Below are positions 31,500 through 44,558 of a stretch of DNA of 64,000 bases, piece after piece. Each line of letters starts with the position of its first letter. Position 1 is the stretch's first letter. A program made the translations under genes and the position numbers. Source of the DNA: Nymphaea colorata (lineage: Eukaryota; Streptophyta; Magnoliopsida; Nymphaeales; Nymphaeaceae); contig NC_045146.1 in NCBI RefSeq assembly GCF_008831285.2, forward strand, positions 22,089,703 through 22,153,702. Direction: 5' to 3'. The notes below the pieces were generated by a model that did no database searches, was not told where the DNA came from, and saw only the letters and a list, made by a program, of their open reading frames with translations.

Positions 31500-34400
31500 A
31501 TGACGATTCCCGCGAATCAGGAGGATAGCTCTCATTATGTGGGCCCAGGGCCTTCCCACGGAATTGAGGAGTATTTTGACGAACATCAATATCTTGATTG
31601 TGATGCTCTTGCACAGGTTCTTCAGGATCAGGTGACAAAATATCCTCGTACATGAATTTTGATTTTTCATTTTTCAGGCCAAAGTTATATTCTCTTTGTT
31701 AAGGTCGTACTTCTTCTTACTTTATTGTTTTTGTGTTTGTTTTCTTCGTTATTATTGTTCCCAATTCTCATTGCTTTCTTGATTTTTTTTGGACAATGTG
31801 ACAATTGTGTTTTCTGATCTGTCATCTTGAGCGAAGAAAGAAATTCAAGTATTCCTTTTTGTCCTTGAGAGGCCAAATAATCACAATTGACAGCATCCTT
31901 GTAGATAGGCCTTCTTTTGGCTCGATACTTAGTCACTTTTCATTGTGCAGCCTCTTGACATTTCCGGCAGAACTCATGGAGATGACTCTGTTCAAGTGGA
32001 TAGAATTAGTTATTGTCCTATCATTTATCGTTCCATCTTTGTTGAGCAAATTCTGGTTGTTGGTGAATTCCTTGCATCTTATTGTGTACAACAGTTGAAA
32101 CTTCAAAGGAAGTCTGCTTGGATTTTCCTTTTCCCTTTCACCACTCCATTTATTTAACCTGCTGCCTGCTGGTGTATATTAAGAAGACATTGTTTGTTTT
32201 GCATTGGCTTGTCATCTTGTTTATGGTGCACCTACTGTTTTCTCAAGTTAAGCCAAATAGAATCACCAAGCATGGTGTCGTACAAGGGAAGCATTTTTTT
32301 TCCCTAAAAACTGATGCAATATCTGCACAAGGTATAAAAGGAAGTGCTTTTTCTTTTGTTCTTGTTTTTGGGATGGGGTGGGGGCGCTGCAGTAGCAATG
32401 AATGCACATATGGATGTTAGTTTCATGAATTTTCAGGCTATGTCACATGGGTGTGGGTGCGGATGCGGGTGCCATAAATTGCAAAAAAACCTGGGTGACA
32501 GGGTGAGGGTGTAGCGATGTACATAAATACTGACGTCTATACATACATAAAAAATACAAAATTGCCCTTAACAAGACAAAATTATCAACTAAGGAACAAA
32601 AACTTTACTGCCCAAAGTCACATCTGGGATGCCAAAATTTGTAGTATCTTATTTCTTCCATGTAACATACACATTCTAGAGTCTGGTTTCAGATTTTACA
32701 ATCTTACTGATAGCATAAGTAGGCATTAGGCAAGTAGCTATTATACATCCAGTATTATAACTTTATAACACAAAAAACATGCAGCATAATATTATATATG
32801 TATAAGACTGATTAACGCAACTGGTAACACATATATGACTTATAAACAGAACATAAATACAACAAAACTTGTGCATGGTATACATATAAGAAAAGCATCA
32901 TTAAAAAAAAAAGTGACAAGAGGGCAAAAATGTTCCCAACATGGTTTGACTGGCTCATTGGTTGAATTGAGTCGATGCTTATAAAAAATGGATCATTCGG
33001 TGTGCATTGACCACACCCAGTGCCTCACCCATGCCACACCTGCATGTGGTCACCCATGCCACACCTGCATCACATCGACACAGGTGCTGCTGCTGTTTTG
33101 GAGAGTCCTTGTGACATAGTTTTCGGGCCAAAAAATTGTGAAGATGAAAAGCTTTCTCTTAATAAAAAGGTCCAGATATTTCCATATTTAATACATATTT
33201 TAGAGTGCTTGCCACAAGATTTTCCAGTTGACGACTGGAAAGATTGCTAAAATATTAGTATTCAGAATGTCTAAGCCGATATTACAGTGAAGTTGCTTGT
33301 TCATTGATTGTACTTGTGAAAGAAAGGTCATATGGATAATTTCCTGGCAAATGAAAGTTTTATGTTGAAAGAGCACAACAGGGCTTTGTCTTCTGGAAAA
33401 TCCGAAATACTGAAACAGTCAAGGCTTAAATCCGGTTGTTGTCCTTTTAGTATAGTCTTTGTATTTATAGGGACTGCACTCCCTATGCTGGAAAATTTCT
33501 TTCTTGCTCTCTCTAACAGGTAGGCTCTGGGTCCTACTCCTTCCTATATAAACATTACTTAAGCTGAACAAGATATTAAACCAAACTATGCTTTTATTTT
33601 CCCAACACTGAAGAAGAAAAATCATGTGATTAAGAATATCAGGTTAGGATTCAAGAAAAAGGTTCTAAGGGCCACCTTCTCTGTGCAATTGTATGATCAG
33701 GTCTTGATAAAAGCTATCTGATTTCCACATTGTGCTCCCTGGATCACCTTACTGTTCCCTAAGTCTCCTGTAAACACAACGGTCAGTTGGTCAACTAGGA
33801 CAAGCGAGGGATTCTTGCCGTCTGTGATTTTATTACTGTCTCCTGTCCTCATTTTGTTTCTCTGACCTCTAATTAGTTATCTTATACACTTTACATGAGT
33901 TTGTGGTCCTTGCTCATCCTTATAGTTTACTTCAGGAATGTGTTTATCGTTCATTTGCAACAAACTATGGAAACCATAATCCTAGTGCTTCTTCTACTGC
34001 CAATTCTCATGGTAATCGTGGCATGGATGGAAATGAAAGAAGGATTTTGCCTAAAGGAGATAGTTTTGATGCCAAAAATGTTGAGTTGCAGTTAGCAATT
34101 GATGAATCACTAGCTATTGCTTTGCAAGAAGCAGAGTGTCAAGCTCTTCGAAATTCCTCCATTGATGCTGCTAGATCTGAAACTAGCAGAATTGCTTCAG
34201 GTACTATTTTTTTTTCTTACCTGAGTTTGACTTTCAAGTTGTTTATTGTATGTTCATTTTTAATGTGTGAATGTAACTCTTACTGTTTCCTAGGGCTTGA
34301 TTGGTGTATGTATGTCAAGTTGCACATGTAAATGTGTGGAAAAATGTCTGTGCTGTACATTATTTGCAATGAGGATCACAATTGTCGGTTCTTCTTTTGC

Positions 34401-36261
34401 AGAGAAGAAGCATGATCAGCATGTAGTTAGACTAATCTTTTTTCTGTGGTTGTGTCAGAATTTTTTTAGAAAGGATGCTGTTTCTCAGATAAATGGCTCT
34501 CATTTAGTGCCATTTTCTCGTAATTTCTATTCCTAGAGTCTTTTGCCTGTGCTCTCCTTCATGTTTCATTTCCATGATCCTTTCACTTGTAATTTCTGTT
34601 AATTTTTCAGCTAGTGACAGGCGAAGGAACTCTACAGCCAGCACTTCAATAAGCAGTCAAGAACAGAACTCTATTGCTAACACTTCTCAGGTGAGCAGCT
34701 GTTAGCCTCTTTGACCATAAATTGGAAATTAATGGAAAGATTTTCTATTTTATCATCAAGAAAATATAACTTTAAGCCATATGTGTGTCAGGCCAATCAA
34801 GATGATATTGACCCTGATAGTATGACCTATGAGGTACTTTCAAGTTTCAATTACTGTTTTTCCTTTCAGTATCCAATGGATGCACTGCTTTTGCTGCTTT
34901 GCATGACTAAGAAATGATTTTATTGAATAAGAAAGGCAGAATTGTAGTTTGAAACCATTGTGTGGTTTGACATGACGCCCTGTTTGATTGGAAGAAAGTT
35001 TTCATGGAAAAGATATTTCTTGGATTACCTTTTTAAGCAAGCTTTTTCTCCTTGTCTATGAAAATACCTCTTCATTTGTACTTATGGTCTGTAGTCAAGA
35101 AAACCATTCACACTACAGTAATCAGTTTGTTGTGAGCAATATTTGCAAACTAGATCTAATGCTCAGCAAGATTTTCTTCTTGCAACCTTCATTGTGGTTG
35201 TAAACCTTCAATTTTTCACATCTTCAAGCTAGAGTATGATCTGAAAGTGTGCATGCACTAGACAGCGACTACACACAGAGATTAGGTGGAGAATTCGCCT
35301 GATTCCATGTTAAGAAATTAAGAAAGGGCATCTTCTTCAGTAACAAGAGAGGGAAAGGCCAAAAGGGATCTATTTCTCACAGAGAGAGAGAGAGAGAGAG
35401 ATTGCTATGGTGTCACTACTGCATCTTTTTCAGGAGAAAAAAATTACTGATGGAGGAGGCTAAAAACAACTCCTTTTTTTGGAGAAAACATGAAAAGGTT
35501 CACGAATCTTTCCCCCGGTGTTTATTTGCTGTGTGGATTCCACAGGCAAAATGCTCCAATCAAACAGGGCGAGAATTGGCCTGATTTTTAAGAATTGGCT
35601 GCTTGAGTTTATATTCTATATTTACTTTTGTCTTTGCACATGATTGGAGTTTTATTCACAATAATTTCCATGCTAGGAATTACTATTCGTAGGAGAAGCC
35701 ATCGGCACAGGTTCCCATGGTCTGTCTAAGAAAGTAATTTCATACTTGCCAACTTCAAAGTACAAGGCAGGGGGGCTGTTCTCCAGAAACAACAAACGTG
35801 AAGAGTAAGATGCATGAACATGCTTCATTTGTGCTCCATAGTCTTGTGGCTACTGATCCTCTTTTATTGGGATGGATGATGCATATTTGTCTCACGTGCT
35901 TCCTTTTCTGTGAAACGTTTTCCATAAGCATATTGTTTGGCTCGATTCTTTCGTTCCTGAGCTGTGTCTTGAGTTTTTCTATGACTTGGGAACTGTGTTC
36001 CACAACATGACCGCTGTAAAAATCACTTACCAATTTCATGAACATAAAGTTCAAGAATGTCTTCTTATGTGTGAGGGAACTGAGACCCATCTGGTGCCTC
36101 AGATTGGACAACCTACAAATAGCTCAAGCAACTAAGATCAATTAAGGAATTGGAGTTTGTTGGAAAGTTATGTGTAAGCACAAATAAGCACAAAAATGAT
36201 GCAGGATAATTTTTTCAACAAAGTTCTCGAGTGAGATTTGATCTCTCTCTGTCTCCTTTCC

Positions 36262-36298
<37 letters not shown>

Positions 36299-37009
36299 CA
36301 CACGTGCACATATATGGATGAGGATTGGACATGTCTATCCTTTTGCTTTTCCTGCGACATAACTGCAGGTTTCCTTGTTACAGTGTTTGGATTCTTCTAA
36401 TTTTCATATTTTTATTTTCTCAAATAAAATCAAAGCTTGTTGATGTCAGTAGAAAGCTAATGATAACACCACAATCAAGTTGGTCATTCAATCTTCATAT
36501 TTCACATGCAGTGTTGAATCACTGTTGCCTTTGGTTATGTTTTTGCAGATGTGTAATATGTTGTGTTGAATATAAACGAGGAGACAGGTTGATTACTCTG
36601 CCTTGCCAACATCTATACCATGCAGACTGTGCTACACGTTGGCTACAAATCAGAAAGGTACTCTCTTTTGTGTTATATGGAAATTGTTGCTACTTGCTAG
36701 AGTTATCATCATTAGTACCATCATGATTTCTTGGTTGTGTTGCCTGTATTGGAACCTTCTTTAAATAGTTTGAAACTAATCCTCTCTATGTATTGACGCT
36801 TGGGGGAAATGTTCCATGTGCTAGTCTTATTTTGCTGCAAGACTACCGCTAGAAATTAGGTGCTTATAGTGCTTCTTCCCCATGATGTTTGGCAATAGGA
36901 GTCCTTACAATCAGTTTCTACGCTTTATCTACAGAAAGCCTGCGATTTTGTGTTTCTTTCTTTCTAACATTTGTTTAGGACTTCTACTTGTTCTGACATT
37001 CCATGCGAT

Positions 37010-37047
<38 letters not shown>

Positions 37048-37751
37048 TATGCATGTACTCAGGTAGTGTATATTCTTTTTTCTCTTTCTCTCATGTACTT
37101 TTTGGTGGGGAAAGGGTGTATCTGCATGTGTGGACATGTCAAGGTATGCGTACAAGCTCCCCAAATACTACCCACATGTAGGAAATACAAAAATGATGCA
37201 TAAACTAGCTTTACCATGACAGCGTGAACAATTTAGCAAGACCACAATTTCGATGCAGTTTTGGCTCATTGATAGGATCATTTTTTCTGCTTAAGAACTG
37301 GAAGGCCTTTCCTTTGCTATTTCCTTTGGCCTACCCACAATCTTACAATTGTGCGCATAAACTGAGATCATTTATGGTACTGGCTATTTTGTCATAAAAA
37401 TCTCTAATCAAAGTCTCTTTTGAGTTTCATAGTCGAACCCAGAATAACTGCTTTTCGTTGGAGGCTTGGAGCTAGTAACCCTGCCATCTTAGTCTTATGT
37501 AATATGTGGATACATTTCTTTGGGATTGTCAGGTGATTTTTCATTCTAAATGCTCTATGACCATAGGAAACTCTTCTTTTATCGCCATCATCTTCATCAA
37601 TGATGTCTTGCTTCTTGTTGTTTACTTGTTAGTCAAAGTTGACTACTTGCTTTCATTATCTTTTGTGGGATAATGAAATTCAGCCTGAGTAGTTTTTCCA
37701 TTTATCATTTAGGTATGCCCATTGTGCTATGCGGAGGTATTCGGTTCATGA
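31500..37751 (+). CDS. RING-H2 E3 ubiquitin ligase, BIG BROTHER-like
   Basis: Seven coding exons join in frame at gt/ag sites: 31500-31631, 33936-34200, 34611-34690, 34792-34833, 35677-35804, 36549-36657 and 37713-37751. The product has 264 aa. Near residues 93-111 a UIM-like helix (VELQLAIDESLAIALQEAE) may bind ubiquitin. The signature DDIDPDSMTYEELL (from about 162) and LPTSKYK are shared with BIG BROTHER/EOD1 and its relatives. The C-terminal RING-H2 spans 217-257: C217, C220, C235, H237, H240, C243, C254, C257, ending VCPLCYAEVFGS. BIG BROTHER limits organ size by marking growth regulators for degradation and is itself activated with DA1-type peptidases. No lesion is visible. BIG BROTHER-related (BBR) proteins are the alternative. 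Introns 4, 5 and 6 each hold a GA or CT microsatellite. Confidence 0.9.
33020..33075 (+). repeat. short tandem repeat in RING gene intron 1
   Basis: The 21-base unit tcacccatgccacacctgcat occurs twice in tandem (with one different base at the start of the first copy). A GC-richer block at 32440-32475 (gtgggtgcggatgcgggtgcc) is the only other compositional outlier in this 2.3-kb intron. Confidence 0.55.
34976..35571. mobile_element. MITE-like element filling RING gene intron 4
   Basis: A perfect 16-bp inverted repeat bounds the segment: cgccctgtttgattgg at 34976-34991 and its reverse complement at 35556-35571. The 596 bp between have no coding content and include a GA run (35381-35401). Terminal CCTGTTTGATTGG sequences are frequent in plant DNA transposons. 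A clear target duplication was not found, so the superfamily stays open. Intron 4 is little more than this element. Confidence 0.6.
36266..36295 (+). repeat. CT microsatellite in RING gene intron 5
   Basis: An uninterrupted (TC)n run of about 15 units. Confidence 0.9.
37012..37044 (+). repeat. CT microsatellite in RING gene intron 6
   Basis: An uninterrupted (TC)n run of about 16 units. Confidence 0.9.
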
Positions 37752-40700
37752 CACTAAAGGATCTTCATCTTCTGCTCTATTATGACAATGTTCATGTTGT
37801 CTTTGTAATTTCTGTGAATCAAGTATTTTAGACAATTCTCGTGAAAGTATGTGAAGCTTGCTTCATCTCTGATCCTTGGTCAAGCTCGATGACTTGGTAT
37901 ACGAGGTAGTAGCACCACGTTGGATGTTAGGGAAATCTAATAAGCATTGATACTCTGGGTACGTGTGTATGTGTTTGTGTGTGTGCATGCGTGCCAATCT
38001 ATTTTCATTTGCCTGCATTTTGGATCATAAGGAGCAACCAACATCTTCTAAGCCCCTGATCTTCCTGCAACTGTCGTCTATTTACATCTCTTGTCATGAA
38101 TATCCAAATAAGAAAATTTGAGTGGCGAACAGCTGCATCCAAATGTCCAAACATTAGACTTGTACAATTGCATCCATATATGCCTGTGGTCTCCAATCTG
38201 CGTGGGATCAAGAAAACATTAGTCATATGTTCGGTTTAAATTTACATGCCCTGCTGCTGGTGAGCCATCCACGCCTTTTGAGAATACTACGATGGCCATG
38301 AACCTTACCTTCAAAAAGAAACTTAATCGTTTGGATCGTGGTCAATTAGTATTTTTCATAGATAACTTCCAGGCATTATGATTGGACAGAACACAACCAT
38401 TTTGGACCATTTTTTAAGAGCCCCTATCTTCATGAATTCCGGACCATCAATGATGTCCCGATCTGTGAAAATTAGAATCTCATGTCGTATTGATGGTAAC
38501 TAAATTTGTAAAATAGTAACTACATCACTCTACACGCATCCGTGCAGTGTGGTCTTACCATATTCTACATTACTCTACATTCACGAGAACAATGACATGT
38601 GAATTGGAATTTGCAGTCTAAGCTGTTCTTCTAGTCTATATTTTCAGTCTTTAGCTTTTGGATTATCCCAAAAAAAAAAAGCTGATGCAAGCTGTACTTA
38701 ATATTTGATTTCACTACAATAACTGTAGATCACATCTGCAAATTTGGAATTTGAAGAAAATGAGAGTCCAATTAGAGTGCAAGTATATAGATATGGGCCG
38801 CCATCTGAACGCAGCCAAGTACGTCTCTGAAGAGCTGAGTTTGCTGTTCCTTTTACTGATTTATTGGGAAGCATGTACCCTTACATATGGAAAACACGTT
38901 GTGGGATTGCTTGACCTTCTCCATTGAATGTATCAATTAGGCTATATTTGTTTCCTCTTAAAACGACAGAAGAACAGGACGTTTTACTTTGCCTATTCTG
39001 AAAATAGTGAATCATATAAAGAAGATTTTACAGGTGCTTCAATAAAACCTCGAGACAGAGATTTTCTTTTTATATTATGGAGAAAATATCATGTTTGAAC
39101 ATGAACAAAGGATTCAAATATAACATATTCATAGGATAATTAATTATCTTAGATTTTCCACCTTCGCAACTTATGCACGGAGAGAACACGATTTTTTATC
39201 CTGTTCTTATATTCCCCACTGTGAATGTAGGTCTTTGCAGTTAGTTTTGTGGAAACATCAAAAGGACACCGATAAAAGAGTCCCATGTTTTAAAAGTAAA
39301 AGGTGAAAATTACGTTCAGGGCAGTGTTTCCAGAATGGGCCCAAATCAGCCGATTTGAATCAAATCAGTGTCTATTCCATAGCCATTATTTTAAGAACTG
39401 TTTATTTATTAAATTATTTTATACATTTTTTCTGTGATTTTCTAAACGTCTTTTAATGTATTTTTTGCAACTGCCACTCTATTTACAGTAATATACAAAC
39501 GCATGGATGTGACTACTTGTACGGACAGCTTGAAGCTAAGTGGAATATTTTTTTTGAAAGGAGGGGTGGTAGATGAAAATACACAAATTAATATAAATTT
39601 ATATTGAAAACCCTGTTCGGCCAAAAAAAAAAAAGAAAAAGATATCCTAGTAAGGCTCGATCCCGGGGTTCGACCTCAATTTTAAAATTTCAAAAAAAAA
39701 AAAACCAAAAAATGTCCCTGAATTCAAAGCTTCAATAGCACATGTACCAGAAAATTATTAGTTTAAACAAACCTGTTCTGTTGCGAAACGTGGAACCATT
39801 ATAGTTGATAGCCTTTTGCACAATTACGTTTCGAAAGAAAACTTTTTACACATTTATTTTAAGTTTCAATCATGCAAATATAAAACAACTTTTAATAAAC
39901 CCTACACCGCCCACTTGGCAATTGGCGCAAAATATTTAAAAGTCAAAATAAAAAGCTGAAAAATCACGTCCACACAGTTTATTTAGACAATTTTTTTTGT
40001 TTATTGGCATAGGTTTAAACAATCCAAACAATATATATATATAAGGCAGTTGTTGTATATTTTTTTAATTGCATTTTTTGTTTAATGACATTGCATGAGA
40101 TATATTTATGAGGGTGAGGATGCAATGGGGCCCCCACTCCCTTGCCCCGTTGCTCCCACCCTCATCCTTTCGGCGCCTTTCCACCTCATCGATCGTTTGC
40201 TTGTGCAAACTAAGATACGCATGTATGACTAGGATTTCTCTGTCTCCTTCTTACTCTAATCATGTTTTATTTTTTATTTTTATCAGACCATGTTAAAAAC
40301 AAGTACGTCTTTTTTCTTAGTAATTTTTGTTTGATAAAACGAAAGATTGAAGGCCTTTTTTGGAAAGGAGAAAGAAATTTTACCCACCAGACAATGTTAC
40401 TTTCTTTTTTCCCCCACTAGAGTAAAATTAAGTATGTGTATCAATCTTTACAATGAGAGTAGAATTAAGAAGTGAATGCAACAAAATGACAAGATTGGAA
40501 TTTGATTAGACTTTTAATCTTGAAACCCTTTCACATTCGCTTTTTACGCCCCTTCTTACCATCAAAATAGAAGATATAGTCACCTCTTTACTTTGAGTTT
40601 GTTACAATTAACAATATAATTTTAACTCTCGAAGCTAGAACTAAGTTGTCAAATGATATGATTTCATCAGTATTAAGTTTCATTCCCAAACAAACGCCTC

Positions 40701-41027
40701 CTGAAGAAATCAAAAGTGACTGTTGCCTTAATATCAAAATGTGCCTTTACTCTTCTTCTTGTTTTTCTTTTTTTTCTTCTTGTCTTTGCTTGAAACACGA
40801 GCTTAGAATCCACTCCGTTTAAGGAGCTTATCTTTCTTTCTACAAAGAAAACTAATCAACAAACAAAAACCCCAAAATGTGCATCTATATATATATATAT
40901 ATATGTGTGCACATTACGCACTTAATAATGTTTAAATCTCATCGAAGTGAATTGATATTAAATTGCCATCACTGGAGTCGGCCAGCGACACAAGATATGT
41001 GCCACTCATTTCCTTTGGTAGAGTGGT
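37752..41027. other. 3' flank of the RING gene and intergenic DNA
   Basis: The first 200-300 bases are probably the 3' UTR. Beyond that the sequence is AT-rich with several poly-A runs (38669, 39622, 39693) and short AT repeats (40030, 40887). No coding frame is convincing. Confidence 0.5.
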
Positions 41028-41400
41028 CAATATAAAAATGAAAGTACACTAACAATTGAAACGAATGGAGCTGATCCTCACTTTGTTGAAGAAAGATCTA
41101 AAGCTTCTCGATCTTCGTTCTTATGATGGGCTTCCTCACTCTATTGAAGAAAGATCTAAAGCTTCACGATGGACTGGTCCTCACTCTATTGAAGAAAAGA
41201 CCTAAAGCTTCTGATCTTCACAATATAAAAATGAAAGTACACTAACAATTGAAACGAATTGAGCTGATCCTCACACTATTGAAGGAAGATCTAAAGCTTC
41301 TCGATCTTCATTCTCATGCTGGGCTGATCCTCACTCTATTGAAGAAAAATCTAAACCTTCTGGATCTTCATTCTCTGCTGGGTTGATCCTCACCCCTCCT
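41028..41400 (+). repeat. higher-order tandem repeat
   Basis: About six units of 50-60 bp share gatcctcactctattgaag, aaagatctaaagcttc and cgatcttcattct. A second level is visible: the 50-bp lead caatataaaaatgaaag...gaaacgaat precedes unit 1 (41028) and unit 4 (41221), giving a ~193-bp period. Units differ by point changes and small deletions. No long open frame results. Confidence 0.8.
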
Positions 41401-42195
41401 TTATGGGTGATGCTCGAAGAGCTGAAACTCTCTTTCTCCTTCTCTTTTTGACTCTAGGGTCTAGGGTTGCGTTGATAGAATCCAAATGTGGGCAATTTTT
41501 AACTCAATATTGCTCTCACCCATAGGACTCGTACGACTCATGAGAATCGTACAAAACACAGTGGTCTGTATGCCCACCAGCTCGACCAGCTATGATACAC
41601 ATCTCTCTCTCTTTCTCTCTCTTATGCACACACCTACACTTGTAGATTTTTTAAAAACAACATGTGGTCTACATGCCCATCAACTCCACCCACTATGCTA
41701 ATCCTCCACCCCACCTTCTCCTCCACTTGTTTTTTGTTCATGCTCAGATCTCTGTTTCATCATGCTTTTTGCTTTTGCTTTTTTTTTTTTGTTATTTTTC
41801 TCTTTTGCCGTTTACCTTTATATTTTATTACTGTTGTTTAGTGATGCATTGTCAAGGTTTTTGTGATGAATCGAGTTGATACATTACTCTACATAGAGCT
41901 CTCTAACAAAAGACTTCAACTTTGAAGCAGCAAAAAAGTATAAAAGCGACATGTACCATGCAGTATCGCTGAATTGGTTTTTGAGTGGACCTACTTAAAA
42001 AACGAAAAAAAATCCACTACCTATGTGTATTCTTGATTACATTATTCTTTACGTCATTGCACCGGCGGTAGACTATCAAATCGAACTATTCAGCTTTGAA
42101 GTCCAACCAGTTGTGCATTGCTAAACAAACATTTTAAAAATAACAAATAAATAATATATTAGAACTAATTAAAAAAAATCTAAAACTCTCGTATT
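41401..42195. other. intergenic region, no gene seen
   Basis: This stretch has pyrimidine-rich parts and a ~20-base near-repeat (tgtggtctayatgcccayca at 41562 and 41663). No coding frame. Confidence 0.5.
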
Positions 42196-42587
42196 CTAAA
42201 AACCAACCGCGACGACAGACGGCGTTCTTAAATCAGCTACCAAATTCATGAATCCGTCTGTGAAATCAAAATCAGCCAATTCAGGCCTCTGATATTTGGA
42301 TGGAACAAGGGAATCTTTGAGAGCAGCAAGGGCTCGAAATGCTTCGCTTTTGCAGATGGTGGTGTTTGATTCCTCCTCCATTTCTTCAATGTGGAGTTGT
42401 GGTGGCGTTTTGGATTTAAGCATCCTCCCAAGGTCTACCACCGGCACCGGCCACGCTTTCTTCCCGTTGGCAAAAAGCAGAAGATGACAGGCGAAGAAGT
42501 AATGCAACATTTCTCTTCTGGGTATCTTCAGCATCCCAAGGCAACGTGGGGGCACCGACAATGACACGCCATTCTGTCCTTTAATGT
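42196..42587 (-). CDS. terminal exon of an unidentified gene
   Basis: On the minus strand an acceptor (aatattgcag) ends at 42588 and a frame stays open from 42587 to the TAG at 42196, about 130 codons. The open frame has no ATG at its start, which fits an internal or last exon. It reads DIKGQNGVSLSVPPRC, then LKIPRREMLHYFFACHLLLF, VPVVDLGRMLKSK, and ends with an acidic-hydrophobic tail around FDFTDGFMNLV. Composition is clearly protein-like and contrasts with the surrounding AT-rich DNA. I do not recognise the family. No convincing upstream exon was found within 2 kb, so it may be a stranded fragment. Confidence 0.4.
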
Positions 42588-44558
42588 CTGCAATATTTGT
42601 TGGTTCAATCTTCTATCTTCGTTACTGCTTTTCTTTATATATTTGTGTTAATGTGAGTTGTATCAATAGTGAATAAGAATGATGATTAGTATAGCGGCTT
42701 GGTCTTGTGGAAACTTACGGAAGCTTTTTCATTAAGCATGAGATAATAGTCTTAAGAAATGATCCTCAATAGATACAGATACAGTAATAGGTTCATGCCA
42801 TCAAAGACAAAATGCTGCTATCTTTGAAGGAGTTGGCAAAATACTGCTATTTTTGAAGGAGTTGGTGCAATAGATGGGATAGAAGCTGGTAGATGGCTAG
42901 TTTTCATTTCAAGCTTTTAAAACGTCAACTTGTTGTATTGCAAAAGATGAGAGTATCGATTTGTAAGTTGAAAGTATATCAAAAATGTCGTCTCGATCAT
43001 GCAGGTAAAGCAGGCCTGTTACCCTAGAGAGCTCGGAGGAAGGATTGAAGCTTTGTTTCGCTTGTCAAACGGTAAGATGAAATGCTCTTCTTGTTCATCC
43101 AACAAATAGATGAGATGTTGTTGCTCCGTAAACCACACAAATTAGGATCAACTTAAAACCAGCTAGTAGACCAAATGATTTACTACCCAAATTCTATGAA
43201 AATTTTAGCTACAAAAGGAAACATAATATATATATATATATTATGTGCAACAACAGAAAACAAAATGAATCTTAACAGGATAAAAAGTTAATCACTTTAT
43301 ATTTATATTTATGTTGAAACTTATTTTCCCCAGGCCACATTTTAGGACCATATTGGAGATGTCCTTAGAGGTGGCTTTCGATGGCTTTAAACCAAAGGGT
43401 GTATATCCTTGGTTGTCTAGTAAAGCGTGTGTTAGACTATGTAGTACTGTAGATAATTATGATGGAAAACTACGGTTTTTTTGTATAGCAAGTCCAAGTC
43501 AATGCACCTAGTTTAATAATCGGCAATAGGTAGAATAATAAGGCTTAATAAACAGTTATACGACTGTTTCTCTATATGTGGACTTTTAAAATATAAAACC
43601 GATTGCTATTTAAAATTTTTCTCTGAAAGTATTCAATGGTGAATGATTAATGATAAGAAATGTGTTCAACAATCTATGAGGAGAAAAATAAAACTGACAG
43701 AAGTTAAATGAAAGGACAGCATAAGACACCCTCCTCTCTTATGCCTTTGACACACAAGTCCTCTAATCATACTAGCGATTCACACAATGTTGTAAAAAAT
43801 GGTTATCAAAGTTGTCATATTAACCAATATTTCATGTATCCTTTTATTTTCAATTAAAAACAATTTGGGTTTTCAGGGGCATAATTCAAAATGCATTGAA
43901 ACTGATTATTTTCCAGGTTTTTCTTATTTTTCATTAAAATCTAACAATTTAAAAAAAAAGAGAGAGAGAACGGTTTAAGAAAAAACGCAACAAAAAAAAA
44001 ATTATTAGACAGAGTGAAACATGAAGTAAGTACCCATCACTTTAGTGGTAAATGAAATCTAAATCAGAGCCCAAGCAAAAGCAATAGTGGTGTTAGATTG
44101 CCCTTCATCACATCAATGATTGCCATTTATTTAAGAGACCCCACTTGTTCAGGTCTTGAAAGAAATCATGAGAAACCAATTACTCAAAAAATTTACTGAA
44201 GAACTGCATCAGTAAAAACTTTAATAGGACGACTAGCATTTTGAAGGTTGTTGATTAATTTATCTTTCCTTTTTTATGTTGGAAGTTTGACTACATAGAC
44301 TTGATAACATGCTCTTCTTAATGAAAATTTGCCATTACTTTATCACGTCAAGCAAACATTTATGAGAGCAGATTGTTTGTTATGGCATTCTATAAAAGTA
44401 AATGAGACAAACGAGGCTGGCCCAGTGAAAGGCAAGAGGAAATTGGACCTTTTACCTTTGTTTTTACCAGTCTTTGGCCTCTTATTGTGAATTTAGGATA
44501 AACTGATCTTAGAAATCACATTATAACATTAGGACGAACACAGAAATTAGAAATAGCA
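42588..44558. other. intergenic region before the first F-box PP2 gene
   Basis: This region is AT-rich, with an AT microsatellite forming a palindrome at 43223-43245. No clear coding frame. A TATA-like catataaagtg lies at about 44558 and probably belongs to the next gene. Confidence 0.45.

Noticed and set aside
43020-43070. gaggaaggattgaagctttg, similar to the SCL28 C-terminal coding sequence
   Set aside because: Only about 20 bases match and neither side continues the similarity.
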